Origin: Halothiobacillus sp. 15-55-196
GTDB lineage: Bacteria > Pseudomonadota > Gammaproteobacteria > Halothiobacillales > Halothiobacillaceae
Direction of reading: 5' to 3'
DNA: 32,158 nucleotides
NCBI GenBank assembly: GCA_002282715.1
Contig: NCKC01000021.1
Span: 1-32,158, forward strand
The position numbers were made by a program, and so were the translations under genes. Numbering within the stretch: the first letter of the stretch is position 1; each line of letters begins with the position of its first letter. Positions 18,702 through 28,628 of this stretch are shown here, one piece after another. A model generated the notes under the pieces. The model was not told the origin of the DNA. It did not search any database and saw only the letters and a list, made by a program, of their open reading frames with translations.

Positions 18702-18991
18702 ACGATACGTCAACCGAAGTCAGCCCGGTACCCGGCAACACTCAGTGCGAATACCCGGTCGCCATCTGCGGCCAGTTGCGCTGGTTGCAGCGGCGCGTGT
18801 TCTATCAGTTTCTCCAAACTGGCTGCCCGACGATCGATCTGCAAGCGAATCTGGACATTGAAGACAATCAGGCCGATCTACGCCAGCGCCTTGCCGTCCC
18901 GATTCCCGAACTGTGCGCCATGCCACCGATCCTGCGTGGCAGCGTCAAACACGCCCAGACCAACACCAAGCACAACCGAAAGCCGTCATGA
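18698..18991 (+). CDS. Small protein between opgG and opgH, possibly a detached OpgH N-terminal domain
   Basis: A 97-residue protein of unknown function. It starts in an ATGA overlap with the opgG stop and ends in an ATGA overlap with the opgH start, so all three are probably translationally coupled. This is strong evidence that it is a real gene. There is no signal peptide or membrane segment, so it should be cytoplasmic. It has four cysteines (17, 24, 43, 73). The segment ELCAMPPILRGSV resembles, from memory, the E. coli OpgH stretch QLKAMPEATRSSM just before its first membrane helix (about 6 of 13 identical). The OpgH encoded next lacks that about 130-residue N-terminal cytoplasmic region. 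I infer a split or residual N-domain; homology is not proven. Confidence 0.7.
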   Translation: MNDTSTEVSPVPGNTQCEYPVAICGQLRWLQRRVFYQFLQTGCPTIDLQANLDIEDNQADLRQRLAVPIPELCAMPPILRGSVKHAQTNTKHNRKPS

Positions 18992-21102
18992 CCGATTCTG
19001 TTCTGCCTTCGACAAAAGATGCCTTTCGGCGCATCGCTCTGGTACGCCGGTGGGTTTTTACCGCGTTTGTGTTGCTTCAGACTTCGCTTGGCATCTGGGG
19101 GATGATTCTCGTTCTGCCGTATCACGGCTCGACGACCATTGAAAAGGCCATCCTGATTACGTTCATCCCGCTGTACGCCTTCGTGGCCGCAGGTTCATGG
19201 ATGGCGCTGTTCGGTTTTTATCTGCGGCGGCGGTATAAAAACAGGGGTGATGCGCACAGCCTCATGACCCGCTTTGCCGACCGGCTACCCACAACCGGGC
19301 TCGTCAAAACCGCCGTCGCCCTGCCGATTTATCACGAGGACGTCGAGCGCGTCTTTCGCGGCCTGCGCGCCAGCATCGAATCGGTACTGGCAACCGGTCA
19401 GGGCGAGATGTTCGAATTCTTCATTCTCTCGGACAGCCGTGATCCCGAAATCTGGCTGGAAGAACGGGCCGCCTGGCTCACACTGTGCAACGACCTTGAT
19501 CTGCATGGCCGGGTGCACTACCGTCGCCGCCGGGTGAACCTGAAGGCCAAAACGGGCAACGTAGCGGATTTTCTGCGCCGATGGGGCAGAAACTTCAAAT
19601 ATTTCATCGTGTTCGATGCCGACAGCGTCATGTCCGGCGAAGCATTGGTCACCCTCGTCCGCCTGATGGAATGCGAACCCAAGGCGGGGATGATCCAGAC
19701 CGTGCCCCGCCTGTTCAACGCCCGTTCGGCCTTCGCGCGGATGCAGCAATTCGTCACCCATCTCTATGGCCCGCTGTTCAGCGAGGGGCTGGCCGCGCTG
19801 CAACTCAACGAAGCGGTGTTCTGGGGCCATAACGCCATTATCCGAACCGAAGCCTTCATGGCCCACTGTGGACTCAAAAGCATGCGCGGCTTCGGCCTGT
19901 GGCGCGGCACCGTGCTCAGTCACGATTTTGTCGAGGCGGCGTTCATCCGGCGCGCGGGTTATGAAGTTTGGCTTGAAACCGCGATCGAAGGCAGTTTCGA
20001 GGAATCACCGCCTTCGCTGGATGACGAATTGATTCGGGACAAGCGCTGGTCGAAAGGCAACCTGCAACACCTGCGCTTCTTCGGTTTTGAGCGGGGTATT
20101 GCGACCGCACACCGCATGGCCTTCATGAACGGGATTTTTGCGTACATGGCCTCACCGGTCTGGTTCCTGTTCCTGCTGTTTTCCACCATCGAAGTCGCTC
20201 AATTCGCGGCGGGCGACATCAATTATTTCCCGGACACCCGCAGCCTCTACCCCAACTGGCCGCAATGGCATCCGCAGTGGGCCATCATTCTGGTCACCAG
20301 CACACTGGTCACGTTGTTTTTGCCGAAAGTGCTGGCTCTGTTTGACCTGCTGGTCTTCGAAAACAGCCGGCGCCAGGGATTCGGTTCCACAGGCAAGCTG
20401 CTGCAAGGATTCTTTCTGGAGAACCTGTTTTCCATTCTGCTTGCCCCCATACGGATGCTCGCTCATTCGGCCTATGTGGTGCAGGCGATCCTGAACGTCA
20501 CTGTGCGCTGGGCCGGACAGAACCGCAGTTCGGAGATCGGTTGGTTGCAGGCACTGATTCGCCACGCGCCGGGCATGATTCTGGCGATTACCTGGTCGGG
20601 TATCGCTCTGTACCTCGATGCCAACTTTTTTTACTGGACGATCCCGATCAGCTTGTCCCTGCTCTTGGCCGCGCCCATTACCGTGTGGCTCTCACGATTC
20701 ACCCTAGGTGACCGCTGGCGCAGGCAGGGCATCTGGCGCACGCCGCCGGAGCAGAATCTGGGCGATCAGGTGCTGGTCGACTTTGCCGAACTGGATATGC
20801 CGCCACTCAAGCCTCAAAATGCGCCAGACTGGTTGAACTGGACGCTCCTGCATCCCAATCAGGCGCGCATTGCCGCAGCCCTCGCGCCACATCGCAGCGG
20901 GGCGGCGAAACGGGCATCGACGGAGCTCAAGGAAAAGCTCATGGTAGAAGGCTTACAAGCGCTTGATCGCCGCAAGGCCGCCCGCATCCTGGATGATGCC
21001 GAGGCCGTCATGCAACTGCACCAACATGCGTGGATGGCGCCACCCGACGATCCCTGGGGCAGTCAGGTCGATCACCTGACCCGCCTAATTTGTATTAAGT
21101 AA
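18988..21102 (+). CDS. opgH: OpgH, membrane glucosyltransferase for periplasmic glucans
   Basis: A GT2-family inner-membrane enzyme that polymerises beta-1,2-glucose from UDP-glucose and exports the chain. It has 704 residues with a first membrane helix at about residues 22-43. The catalytic domain follows, with LPIYHEDVERVFRGLRAS, the DAD metal site in FDADSVMSG (near residue 210), LSHDFVEAAFIRRAG (near 312) and the RDKRWSKGNLQH acceptor/product motif (near 350). Several C-terminal helices follow. The start ATG 18988 is fixed by the ATGA overlap with the small ORF and by the family pattern. The frame is open upstream to 18913. It is shorter at the N-terminus than E. coli OpgH, lacking the cytoplasmic domain that in E. 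coli also binds FtsZ. Confidence 0.95.
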   Translation: MTDSVLPSTKDAFRRIALVRRWVFTAFVLLQTSLGIWGMILVLPYHGSTTIEKAILITFIPLYAFVAAGSWMALFGFYLRRRYKNRGDAHSLMTRFADRLPTTGLVKTAVALPIYHEDVERVFRGLRASIESVLATGQGEMFEFFILSDSRDPEIWLEERAAWLTLCNDLDLHGRVHYRRRRVNLKAKTGNVADFLRRWGRNFKYFIVFDADSVMSGEALVTLVRLMECEPKAGMIQTVPRLFNARSAFARMQQFVTHLYGPLFSEGLAALQLNEAVFWGHNAIIRTEAFMAHCGLKSMRGFGLWRGTVLSHDFVEAAFIRRAGYEVWLETAIEGSFEESPPSLDDELIRDKRWSKGNLQHLRFFGFERGIATAHRMAFMNGIFAYMASPVWFLFLLFSTIEVAQFAAGDINYFPDTRSLYPNWPQWHPQWAIILVTSTLVTLFLPKVLALFDLLVFENSRRQGFGSTGKLLQGFFLENLFSILLAPIRMLAHSAYVVQAILNVTVRWAGQNRSSEIGWLQALIRHAPGMILAITWSGIALYLDANFFYWTIPISLSLLLAAPITVWLSRFTLGDRWRRQGIWRTPPEQNLGDQVLVDFAELDMPPLKPQNAPDWLNWTLLHPNQARIAAALAPHRSGAAKRASTELKEKLMVEGLQALDRRKAARILDDAEAVMQLHQHAWMAPPDDPWGSQVDHLTRLICIK

Positions 21103-21123
21103 TTTTCACCGAGAATGTGAGAC

Positions 21124-22878
21124 ATGAGCAAACCGACCAAAAAACAAGCCGAACAACAGCCGTCAGAACAAGCACAGTCCACCCTGACCACTCAGGAATA
21201 TACTCGACGGTCTTTTCTGTTCACGCTCGCGAACATCAGTGGACTGGTTGCACTGGGATTTGGTGAGGCACAAGCCGCACAAGACTCAACGGCTACGCCC
21301 GGAAATGAGCCCGCCACGCCCAAAACGCCCGCACCGGCAGCAGTCTCGCCCAAGGACGGGCTTAAGTTTGCACCGGCCAAGCCATTCTCTTATAAATCCT
21401 TGATCGCCCGCGCCGAAGAAATGGCCAAGAATCCGTATCAGGCTCCGCCCTCCCCGGCTGCCGACGCGATCAAGACCATCAATTACGATGCATCGGGCAA
21501 GATCAAATTCAACCCACAATATGCCTTGTGGGGCAAGTCAGGATCGGTTTATCCCATCACGTTCCGCCCCTTGGGTGAATACTTCCCCAAATCGGTTGCC
21601 ATGAACGTGGTCGAGGGCGACCAGGCACGCATGATCGAATACCGCCCAGACTACTTCACCATGCCGGAAGACAGCCCATTGCGCCAGGTGCCGGCCGGGC
21701 AGTCCGGTATTTCCGGCTTCTGGGTGCAACGCTCGCGCCGAATCGGCGACTGGACGAAAAGCGAGCCGTGGGCCACATTCCAGGGCGCCAGTTATTTCCG
21801 CGCCATCTCGCGACAAGGCCAGGTCGGCATGTCGGCACGAGGCATCGCCATCAATACCGGCTTGCCACAAGGCGAGGAATTCCCCGATTTCCGCGCGTTC
21901 TGGTTTGAACCGGCAGCCAATGAAGGCGACCCAGTCGTGGTGTACGCCCTGCTCGATGGCCCGTCGATCACGGGCGCCTATCGCTTTGAACTGCGGTTCG
22001 ATGGTGATACGGAAATGGTGATCGAAAAACACTTGTTCATCCGCAAAACCATCGATCAACTCGGCATTGCGCCATTGACATCCATGTTCTGGTACAGCGA
22101 AACACCCAACAGCCACTTGCGCGGATGGCGGCCCGAAGTCCACGACTCCGATACGCTGGTCGGATGGCGTAGCGACAACGAACACTTCTGCCGCCCCCTG
22201 ACCAATCCGCCCAGTCTGGCCTACTCCGCCTTCGTCGACGAGCACCCGCGCGGATATGGTTTGCTGCAACGCGACCGCGACCCTTCACATTACCTCGATG
22301 GGGTTGGTTACGAGAAACGCCCGTCCGTCTGGGTAGAACCCATCGTCGACAGCAAAGGCAATAACAATTGGGGCAAGGGTTCGGTTACCTTGATCGAAAT
22401 CCCGACCAACGACGAAACCTTCGACAACATCGTAGCGTTCTGGCAAATCAAGGGGCCGGCACTGGCGGGCACCGCCCTGCAGTTCAAATACCGCCTGTAC
22501 TGGACCGAGCACGAGCCCTTCTTCCCGCGCGATCAACTGGCACGCGCCGTCGCTTTACGAGCCGGTCCTGGCGGCAACTTCGGCGGCTCTCGCCCGGCCA
22601 ACACCGTCAAGCTGGTCATCGAATGGGATAGCCAGTTGTTCCAAGGGCATCAGCCCAAAGATGCTGTGTTCACTATCACCAGCTCAGCTGGAAAAACCGA
22701 CAACGTCCAAATCGACTGGGTAGCGGGCACGCCCCGCTGGCTGACTCAGTTTGACCTGTTCGTCGATAGCGACGAGCCCGTGGAACTCAACGGCGTTTTG
22801 ACCCTGAACGGCGAGGTCATCAGCGAAACATGGCTTTACCAATTCCACCGCCAGAGCTTCGTTCAAATGATGGCTTGA
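21124..22878 (+). CDS. opgD: OpgD/OpgG-family glucan protein with Tat signal
   Basis: A second OpgG-family protein, 584 residues, with the same blocks as the first gene (ARGIAINTGLPQGEEFPDF, YALLDGPSITGAYRF, QLGIAPLTSMFWY, KRPSVWVEP). It carries a twin-arginine signal (TRRSFLFTLANISGLVALGFG), which is the mark of OpgD in E. coli, whereas the upstream paralogue uses a Sec-like signal. OpgD is known as an endo-beta-1,2-glucanase of GH186 that affects chain length. It lies 21 bases after opgH and closes the operon. The Ala/Pro-rich linker after the signal is long. The ribosome site (GTGAGAC) is weak. Confidence 0.9.
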   Translation: MSKPTKKQAEQQPSEQAQSTLTTQEYTRRSFLFTLANISGLVALGFGEAQAAQDSTATPGNEPATPKTPAPAAVSPKDGLKFAPAKPFSYKSLIARAEEMAKNPYQAPPSPAADAIKTINYDASGKIKFNPQYALWGKSGSVYPITFRPLGEYFPKSVAMNVVEGDQARMIEYRPDYFTMPEDSPLRQVPAGQSGISGFWVQRSRRIGDWTKSEPWATFQGASYFRAISRQGQVGMSARGIAINTGLPQGEEFPDFRAFWFEPAANEGDPVVVYALLDGPSITGAYRFELRFDGDTEMVIEKHLFIRKTIDQLGIAPLTSMFWYSETPNSHLRGWRPEVHDSDTLVGWRSDNEHFCRPLTNPPSLAYSAFVDEHPRGYGLLQRDRDPSHYLDGVGYEKRPSVWVEPIVDSKGNNNWGKGSVTLIEIPTNDETFDNIVAFWQIKGPALAGTALQFKYRLYWTEHEPFFPRDQLARAVALRAGPGGNFGGSRPANTVKLVIEWDSQLFQGHQPKDAVFTITSSAGKTDNVQIDWVAGTPRWLTQFDLFVDSDEPVELNGVLTLNGEVISETWLYQFHRQSFVQMMA

Positions 22879-22917
22879 TTGTTCTGGGCAATTAAAGTCA
22901 TGAACAGTTGAATAAAT

Positions 22918-22948
22918 TGGAGTCATCACTAACTGATCTCCATTTTTT
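22918..22948. terminator. Terminator after opgD, shared with the convergent gene
   Basis: TGGAGTCA pairs with TGATCTCCA with one bulged T, followed by six T on the plus strand. The T run touches the stop codon of the minus-strand reductase gene. Confidence 0.75.
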
Positions 22949-25485
22949 CAATAAACATCTCGTCGATAACGCCCCGAGCGCCGAAACGCCTGCCAACCTT
23001 CCGTGCCCAACAGGTTTGATAGTACCGACTCAACCGCCGGTGCCATACCGGTGGCACTACCACAGACATATACCACGGCATTCTCTTCAAGGTATTCCTT
23101 CAAAGAGTCATGCGCTTCCCCCAGTCGATGCTGCACATATCGAATGGCACCCGATGTCGGCAGTTGCGAAAACACCCAGTCTAAGCGCTCAATGAATCCT
23201 TCTGATTCCCACAAGTGCCATTGCGCCAGCCAGTAGGCATCCTGCGGACTGCGTTCGCCCAAAATCACCCAATTGCGTTTGGCACCCACGGCAATGCGCG
23301 CTTCAAGCTGTGCCCGAATACCGGCCATGCCCGTGCCATTGGCGATGAAGAGGCAGGGTACAGTGGGATCGACCATCGGTAAAAACGAAGGATTTTGCCG
23401 GAGTTGAGCGGTGAGTTTCTCGCCCAGCGGTGCGTGCGCGGTAAGCCAACCGGAGGCAATGCCGAGTTCGCCCGCTGGTGTCTGCACTTGTCGAACCAGT
23501 AAACGCACTACGCCGTCGGTGGGCAACGAGGCAATGGAGTAACTTCGCGCGCCCAATCGGCGCAGTGTGTTAATCCAAGTGGGAATATCATGGCCGGGTT
23601 TACCGGCGGAAATTGCCGGTAATTCATGGTGTCGAAGCGCCTCGGCCAAGGGCTGTTCAACACCATCAAATAGCACACGCTGGGAACCCTCTAAACCCGC
23701 AGCGTGCAGCCATTGCGCGACACGCTCAGTCGGTTGCAGCGGAACAATATCGATGAGCGCGCCCGCCTGCCATTCATCGCGCATGGTGTGCGTCGCGGTT
23801 AGCTCAATTTCAAAGGTCGGGAATCCCATGCCTGCAGGATTCAGGTGTTGCCTTTTACTGAGTATCCATGCAGGGCTTGGTGCCGCAGCGGTCAGAGTTT
23901 CACCGCCCCAAACCGACGCGAGTTGCGAGCCCCACTCATCGAGCACGACCGGATCGGCTTGATCGGCCATCAGCATCGGAAAGCATTCGGTCGCCTGTGC
24001 CGCTAATAACGATTGACGCAATTCGATGCCGAATCCACAAAATTGACGATACTGCCGATCGCCCAGCGCCAGAATGGCAAAACTCAATGTGGGCAGCGCT
24101 TGTTGCTTACCGAGCAGGGACTTAATCACACCCTGAGCCTGATCCGGCGCCTCGCCGTCTCCATAGGTGCTCACGATGAACAGGGCCATCGAGGCAGCGC
24201 TCAATTCCGCGTGGGTTAACTCATCCAATGACCGGAACAGCACCGGTTGCGCGGCTGCCTCCAGCCGTTGTGCAGTCATCTGCGCCAGCGTTTGCGCTGT
24301 GCCGGTTTGGCTGGCATAAACGACCAACACCGGTGCCGTATCAGGTGTTATTTTTGAGAATTTAACCAATTTCGATCGGGGTCGAACGCGACGACGCAGA
24401 TACAACCACAGCCCACTGATGAAAAATAATGGCAGCGACAAGCTCACCAAAAACATCATCCACATGCCGACCAAGCCGAAATATTCGCCCGAATGCAGAG
24501 CGAACATACTGCGGATGATTTGCGTGCCGAATGGCAGACTGACAAACGGCTGATCGGCAAGGATTTCTGCGGTTGTCGGTTGCAATTGCAGGGTATTGAA
24601 CGCCCGCTGATGGGGCGTTGCGCTGTTTTGCCACAGCACGCGCATGGCCTCATCCGGCTTATTGGGCCAAAAGATTTGCACGCGGTTGGCCGATAAGGTG
24701 GCCAGACGATCCGCAATCGCTTGTAAATCTGGCGCAGACTGACTGACTTCAGCCATTTTGTACGGCGCCGGTTTGCCCTTGGGCGTACTTGTCGCTACGA
24801 GCCATAGGTTGCGAGACCAATCGTACGACCAAAAAAGGCCAGTCGAGGTGACGAGTAAAAATGGCACCAGCAGCCACACGCCCATAACGGAATGCCATGA
24901 CTGCGTTCGTGCGGCCAAAGCGCCGTGCCCGATTGGTTTAAACCAATATTTGAGCCCGGCTCGGCGCAATCGAATGATTACACCTGAGATCATAATCGCT
25001 AAAAAAACAAGGGCAGAAGCGCCGGTAATTGCTTTGCCGGTGTTGCCTGCCAATAAACGACGGTGCACATTTTCCACCGTGTGAAAAAATGCCTCACCGC
25101 GCGCCTTGCCCAGCAAATCCCCCGTATAAGGGTTCACGAATTCTCCTGCCGGTTTGCCTCGTGCGCGAAAACCAACCCAAGCGCTCTCACCCGGCTCGGT
25201 CGATACCCGTAGGGTGGCAATCGGTGGGCTGGCTTTTTGTGCCTGAATTCGTGCCAGCAAATCGGGCAACGGCAGTACGGTCGCACCTTCGGGGACAGTA
25301 ACCTGCATTATTCCGGCGTTCATCCAGCGTAATAGGTCGTCCTGAAAGGACATGATGGCGCCTGTTCCGCCCACAATGGCCAAGATCAGACCGGCAAACA
25401 AGCCAAGCCACCGGTGAAGCCAGCGAAATAAAGGGCGGGGACTCATGAAAAGGGATGGATTCAAGCGCGTCCGCGAAACCATCAT
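22948..25485 (-). CDS. PepSY-TM/flavodoxin/ferredoxin-reductase fusion, putative ferrisiderophore reductase
   Basis: An 845-residue inner-membrane protein. The N-terminal half is a PepSY-type membrane part with four hydrophobic segments and His residues in [22 protein letters not shown] and ALHSGEY. These match the haem-ligand pattern of PepSY/FoxB-like iron reductases. The C-terminal half is CysJ-like: a flavodoxin domain ([28 protein letters not shown]), an FAD-binding RSYSIAS motif, and NADPH-binding segments [17 protein letters not shown] and [12 protein letters not shown]. Electrons could flow from NADPH through FAD/FMN and haem to periplasmic ferric siderophore. The start is probably ATG 25485, overlapping the PiuC stop as ATGA; ATG 25482 or 25497 is possible. 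It is last in the receptor-piuC operon, which supports an iron role. Confidence 0.88.
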   Translation of the reverse strand: MMVSRTRLNPSLFMSPRPLFRWLHRWLGLFAGLILAIVGGTGAIMSFQDDLLRWMNAGIMQVTVPEGATVLPLPDLLARIQAQKASPPIATLRVSTEPGESAWVGFRARGKPAGEFVNPYTGDLLGKARGEAFFHTVENVHRRLLAGNTGKAITGASALVFLAIMISGVIIRLRRAGLKYWFKPIGHGALAARTQSWHSVMGVWLLVPFLLVTSTGLFWSYDWSRNLWLVATSTPKGKPAPYKMAEVSQSAPDLQAIADRLATLSANRVQIFWPNKPDEAMRVLWQNSATPHQRAFNTLQLQPTTAEILADQPFVSLPFGTQIIRSMFALHSGEYFGLVGMWMMFLVSLSLPLFFISGLWLYLRRRVRPRSKLVKFSKITPDTAPVLVVYASQTGTAQTLAQMTAQRLEAAAQPVLFRSLDELTHAELSAASMALFIVSTYGDGEAPDQAQGVIKSLLGKQQALPTLSFAILALGDRQYRQFCGFGIELRQSLLAAQATECFPMLMADQADPVVLDEWGSQLASVWGGETLTAAAPSPAWILSKRQHLNPAGMGFPTFEIELTATHTMRDEWQAGALIDIVPLQPTERVAQWLHAAGLEGSQRVLFDGVEQPLAEALRHHELPAISAGKPGHDIPTWINTLRRLGARSYSIASLPTDGVVRLLVRQVQTPAGELGIASGWLTAHAPLGEKLTAQLRQNPSFLPMVDPTVPCLFIANGTGMAGIRAQLEARIAVGAKRNWVILGERSPQDAYWLAQWHLWESEGFIERLDWVFSQLPTSGAIRYVQHRLGEAHDSLKEYLEENAVVYVCGSATGMAPAVESVLSNLLGTEGWQAFRRSGRYRRDVY

Positions 25486-26159
25486 ACTTCCGCCCATTGC
25501 CGCAGCAGGTTGTGATAAAGATTGGTTAAATGAAGCACCTCGGCGTCATCGCCGATGCGTGTGCGCAGGCGTTGAATGGTCTGATCCAATTCAAATAACT
25601 GAACTCGACGGGCATCGTCACGAATCATGCTTTGCAGCCAAAAAAACGACGCCACTCGGGCACCCCGAGTCACTGGCATCACCGCATGAACGCTAGATGA
25701 AGGATATAAAATCAAATCGCCTGCGGGTAGTTTGACCTCGTGCTGACCATAGGTATCGTGCACCACTAACTCGCCGCCCTCGTACTCATCTGGCTCCGCC
25801 AAAAACAAGGTGCAGGAGAGGTCAGTGCGCAGCAAGGCACCATCAGCCTCATGGCGAACGGAACCATCAACATGAAAACCGTATTGTTCACCGCCTTCAT
25901 ATCGGTTAAACAACGGCGGCACAACACGCTTGGGCAAGGCAGCAGAGAAATAGAGGGGATGCTGAGCCAAGGCAGAAAGCACCCGTTGCCCCAACGCCAT
26001 TGCGATGGGTGAGCGCACATCTAATTGTTGATTTTGCTTCACGCGCGCGCCCTGAGCGCCCACCGTCTGCCGTCCATCAACCCAGTCTGCTGCTTCCAAT
26101 TGTGCCCGAAAATCGGCGACGGTTGCTTTATCCAGCACCTCGGCCAAATGCATCATCAT
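25482..26159 (-). CDS. piuC: PiuC/YbiX-type Fe(II)/2-oxoglutarate dioxygenase
   Basis: A PKHD-type hydroxylase of about 225 residues, cytoplasmic, commonly paired with catecholate-siderophore receptors (Fiu/PiuA). The double-stranded beta-helix iron site is visible: His and Asp of GFHVDGSVR, a distal His in [13 protein letters not shown], and the downstream Arg that binds 2-oxoglutarate ([14 protein letters not shown]). [13 protein letters not shown] and [11 protein letters not shown] are family blocks. The physiological substrate is unknown. Several starts lie in tandem (GTG 26162, then ATG 26159, 26156 and 26153). ATG 26159 has GAGGAG seven bases upstream. It lies about 90 bases after the receptor gene, and its stop overlaps the next gene's start. 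Confidence 0.93.
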   Translation of the reverse strand: MMMHLAEVLDKATVADFRAQLEAADWVDGRQTVGAQGARVKQNQQLDVRSPIAMALGQRVLSALAQHPLYFSAALPKRVVPPLFNRYEGGEQYGFHVDGSVRHEADGALLRTDLSCTLFLAEPDEYEGGELVVHDTYGQHEVKLPAGDLILYPSSSVHAVMPVTRGARVASFFWLQSMIRDDARRVQLFELDQTIQRLRTRIGDDAEVLHLTNLYHNLLRQWAEV

Positions 26160-26166
26160 CACGCGT

Positions 26167-26172
26167 CTCCTC
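26167..26172 (-). promoter_or_regulatory. Ribosome binding site GAGGAG of piuC
   Basis: GAGGAG on the minus strand lies four bases before GTG 26162 and seven before ATG 26159, favouring the latter. Confidence 0.75.
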
Positions 26173-26250
26173 AGAGGTACCCTTAATACAAAATTTGTTT
26201 CATTCCCTGAATAAATTGGTCAAGCGTCCCTGCCTGCCGAATTAATCGGG

Positions 26251-28515
26251 TTAGAACTTCACCGCCGCCGTCAAACGCACCGTGCGCGGTGCGCCGGGCG
26301 TATAGCGATAGCCGCTTTTATTTATGGCAGCGACATACTCTTTGTTGAACAGGTTGTAGACATTCAACTGCAACGACATCGCCTTGGTGAGCTGGTACGA
26401 CGCCATCGCATCCACCACCCAATAGGAATCGGCATATTGCGGGGTGCCGACTGCGCCGTCCTTACCGCGCTGCAACATGCTCGTGTATCGTGGCCCGCCA
26501 CCGATGGTTAATTTCGGCGTGACGCGATAACTCGTCCACGAGGTAAATGCCGTGCGCGGTGTGTAATTGAGCTGATAATCATCAGGATCGTTACCCACAG
26601 CAGAGCCACTGGTGACCTTGGTATCCATCAGAGTCCAACCCGCATTGATCTGCCAATCTGGCGTGATGTTGCCCACGGCCGATAATTCAACGCCTTGAAC
26701 CCGTTGTTTGCCTGTTTGGTAATACTGCAGGCTGACCGGATCTTGCACGATCCCATTGAGTACCTCGGTTTGGTACACCGCTGCGGCCAAACCAAGCCGA
26801 CCATCCAGCGCATCCCATTTGGCACCGGCTTCGATCGTTTTGGTCTTCTGTGGCGCATAATCAGGGTTGTTCGCCGAATTGGCGTTACTGGATAACTGGA
26901 AATTAGCACTGCCCGGTGGCAACTGGGCGTTGGCATAGTTCACATACACACTGCTATCTGGCGTAATTTTATAAACCGTACCCAGTTTCCAACTCACGGC
27001 GTTACCGGAAGTTGATAAATCAGCGGCATTCACTAAAGTGCCGGTTGCTGCGCCCCCCGTGCAGGCAGGCGCGCCGCGGCCAACCCCACACGCTTGAACG
27101 GATGAATAACTGGTGCGGTAATGATCTAACCGCACGCCGCCTGTCACCAACCAACGATCCGTCAAATGGGCGGTATCAAAGGCATAAATTGCAGCCGTAT
27201 TGGAAAGCCCTTCGGCATGGCCACCATTCAAATCCCAGGTTAATCCCGTGACATCGGGATCGGGTGCATACAGATTCGCCGCCGGCCATGCGCCTTGGGT
27301 GGCATAACTCAAGTTATTTTGCTTGGATCGGGTAAATTCCACCCCCATCAAGCCATCGTGCTGGATCGATCCGGTTTGCAGATTGGTTTTCAGACTGGTT
27401 TGGTTGGTAAGAATCGTATTTTGCTGATTCAAGAAGGTGGGCAAACTCCGGGCAATCGTCCACGTCGAAGGGTTAGACGGATCCGGTGTCAACCAATTGG
27501 CAGCCGACCCCATGAACGCGGTTAAAAGATAATCGTTTTGTGTTTGTGCCCAACGTGTGACATTGCGCAAGGTGGTGTTGGGATTGAAATCGTGCTCAAG
27601 CGTCAGCGTATAACGGCTGGATGTAACCTTTTGATAATCTGAATCTGTGCCGTAAAAATTGGATGGATCGACTGCCGGTGCATTGGCTAAAAAAGGTCGC
27701 TTGGAATCCGGTGAGGTATAACCCGGCAAACCAATGGTGGGCACCCCGCCATCCGGCACATTGTTTTGCTTCAAATACATGGCATCAAACCACAGACGAT
27801 TGGCCGTGCCCAAACCTAAAGCGACGGATGCTGCAACCCCACCGCGATTATTTTCGATGGAATCGCGCCCCGCCACATCGGCCTTTTGGCCCATTACATT
27901 GATGCGAACAGCTCCGCCTTTAACCCCATCTAACGCGCGATTCACATCGGCGGTGGCGCGCGCATAAGACTGGCCTAGCTCAAGGCTGCCCGCCGTGCTA
28001 TCGCGCATATTCGCTTGCTTGGTCACAAGGTTAATCGAGCCGGACGGACTGCTCACACCATAATCTGTACCGGAGGCACCCTTAATCACCTCTACCTGCT
28101 CAATGTTGAACATATCGCGGGAAATTGCGCCCAAATCTTGCACACCATCTACATAAATGCTGCTCGATGCATCGTAACCGCGCATATAAACCGAGTCCCC
28201 GGTCGTGGTATTACCGTTTTCACCTAAATAAAAAGTAGAAACACCCGGAGTATTGCGTAGAGCCTCAGTCAGCGTTGTTGCGCCCTGCTGCTTTATGAGT
28301 GCTTGATCGATGATCGTGATTGTTTGGGGCGTATCGACCAATGGTTGACTAAATTTCGGGGAAGACAATTGATCGACTTTGATGTCGTTGCGCTCAGATT
28401 TCCCTGAGACATTCACTGTTGGCAATGCCACATTATCGGCATGAGCGACACCCAATGGCGCACTCCCCAGAGCCAGAAACACGACGGCTGCCTCATGTTT
28501 TTTACTGCGAATCAT
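26251..28515 (-). CDS. TonB-dependent siderophore receptor (Fiu/PiuA-like)
   Basis: An outer-membrane gated beta-barrel of about 754 residues. Signal peptide: MIRSKKHEAAVVFLALGSAP with cleavage near AHA-DN. A TonB-box-like segment ALPTVNVSGK follows. The plug domain contains LIKQQGATTLTEALRNTPGV, MRGYDASSSIYVDG and VEVIKGASGTDYGVSSPSGS. The barrel ends with the outer-membrane-insertion Phe (LTAAVKF). A cysteine pair in a probable extracellular loop (QACGVGRGAPACTGG) recalls catecholate receptors. The upstream frame reaches 28548, but ATG 28515 gives the signal peptide and has GAGG eleven bases before it. The neighbours piuC and the fused reductase suggest uptake of a catecholate-type ferric siderophore; the ligand is not shown. 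Confidence 0.93.
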   Translation of the reverse strand: MIRSKKHEAAVVFLALGSAPLGVAHADNVALPTVNVSGKSERNDIKVDQLSSPKFSQPLVDTPQTITIIDQALIKQQGATTLTEALRNTPGVSTFYLGENGNTTTGDSVYMRGYDASSSIYVDGVQDLGAISRDMFNIEQVEVIKGASGTDYGVSSPSGSINLVTKQANMRDSTAGSLELGQSYARATADVNRALDGVKGGAVRINVMGQKADVAGRDSIENNRGGVAASVALGLGTANRLWFDAMYLKQNNVPDGGVPTIGLPGYTSPDSKRPFLANAPAVDPSNFYGTDSDYQKVTSSRYTLTLEHDFNPNTTLRNVTRWAQTQNDYLLTAFMGSAANWLTPDPSNPSTWTIARSLPTFLNQQNTILTNQTSLKTNLQTGSIQHDGLMGVEFTRSKQNNLSYATQGAWPAANLYAPDPDVTGLTWDLNGGHAEGLSNTAAIYAFDTAHLTDRWLVTGGVRLDHYRTSYSSVQACGVGRGAPACTGGAATGTLVNAADLSTSGNAVSWKLGTVYKITPDSSVYVNYANAQLPPGSANFQLSSNANSANNPDYAPQKTKTIEAGAKWDALDGRLGLAAAVYQTEVLNGIVQDPVSLQYYQTGKQRVQGVELSAVGNITPDWQINAGWTLMDTKVTSGSAVGNDPDDYQLNYTPRTAFTSWTSYRVTPKLTIGGGPRYTSMLQRGKDGAVGTPQYADSYWVVDAMASYQLTKAMSLQLNVYNLFNKEYVAAINKSGYRYTPGAPRTVRLTAAVKF

Positions 28516-28600
28516 GCTTGTCTTTTCCTCAAGTTGAATGAACCACACATGCCGAGGACGAGTCGCTCAACGACATGCCCGGCGGATTCTATAATATGTA

Positions 28601-28619
28601 AATGAGAACTACAATCATT
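28601..28619. promoter_or_regulatory. Fur-box-like palindrome in the divergent iron-uptake promoter
   Basis: AATGAGAACTACAATCATT is an imperfect 19-base palindrome (AATGA/TCATT ends). Together with flanking bases it resembles a Fur site such as TGAGAAT/ATTCTCA repeats. It lies about 86 bases upstream of the receptor start, near where its promoter should be. The assignment is by eye. Confidence 0.5.
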
Positions 28620-28628
28620 CGCATGTTT

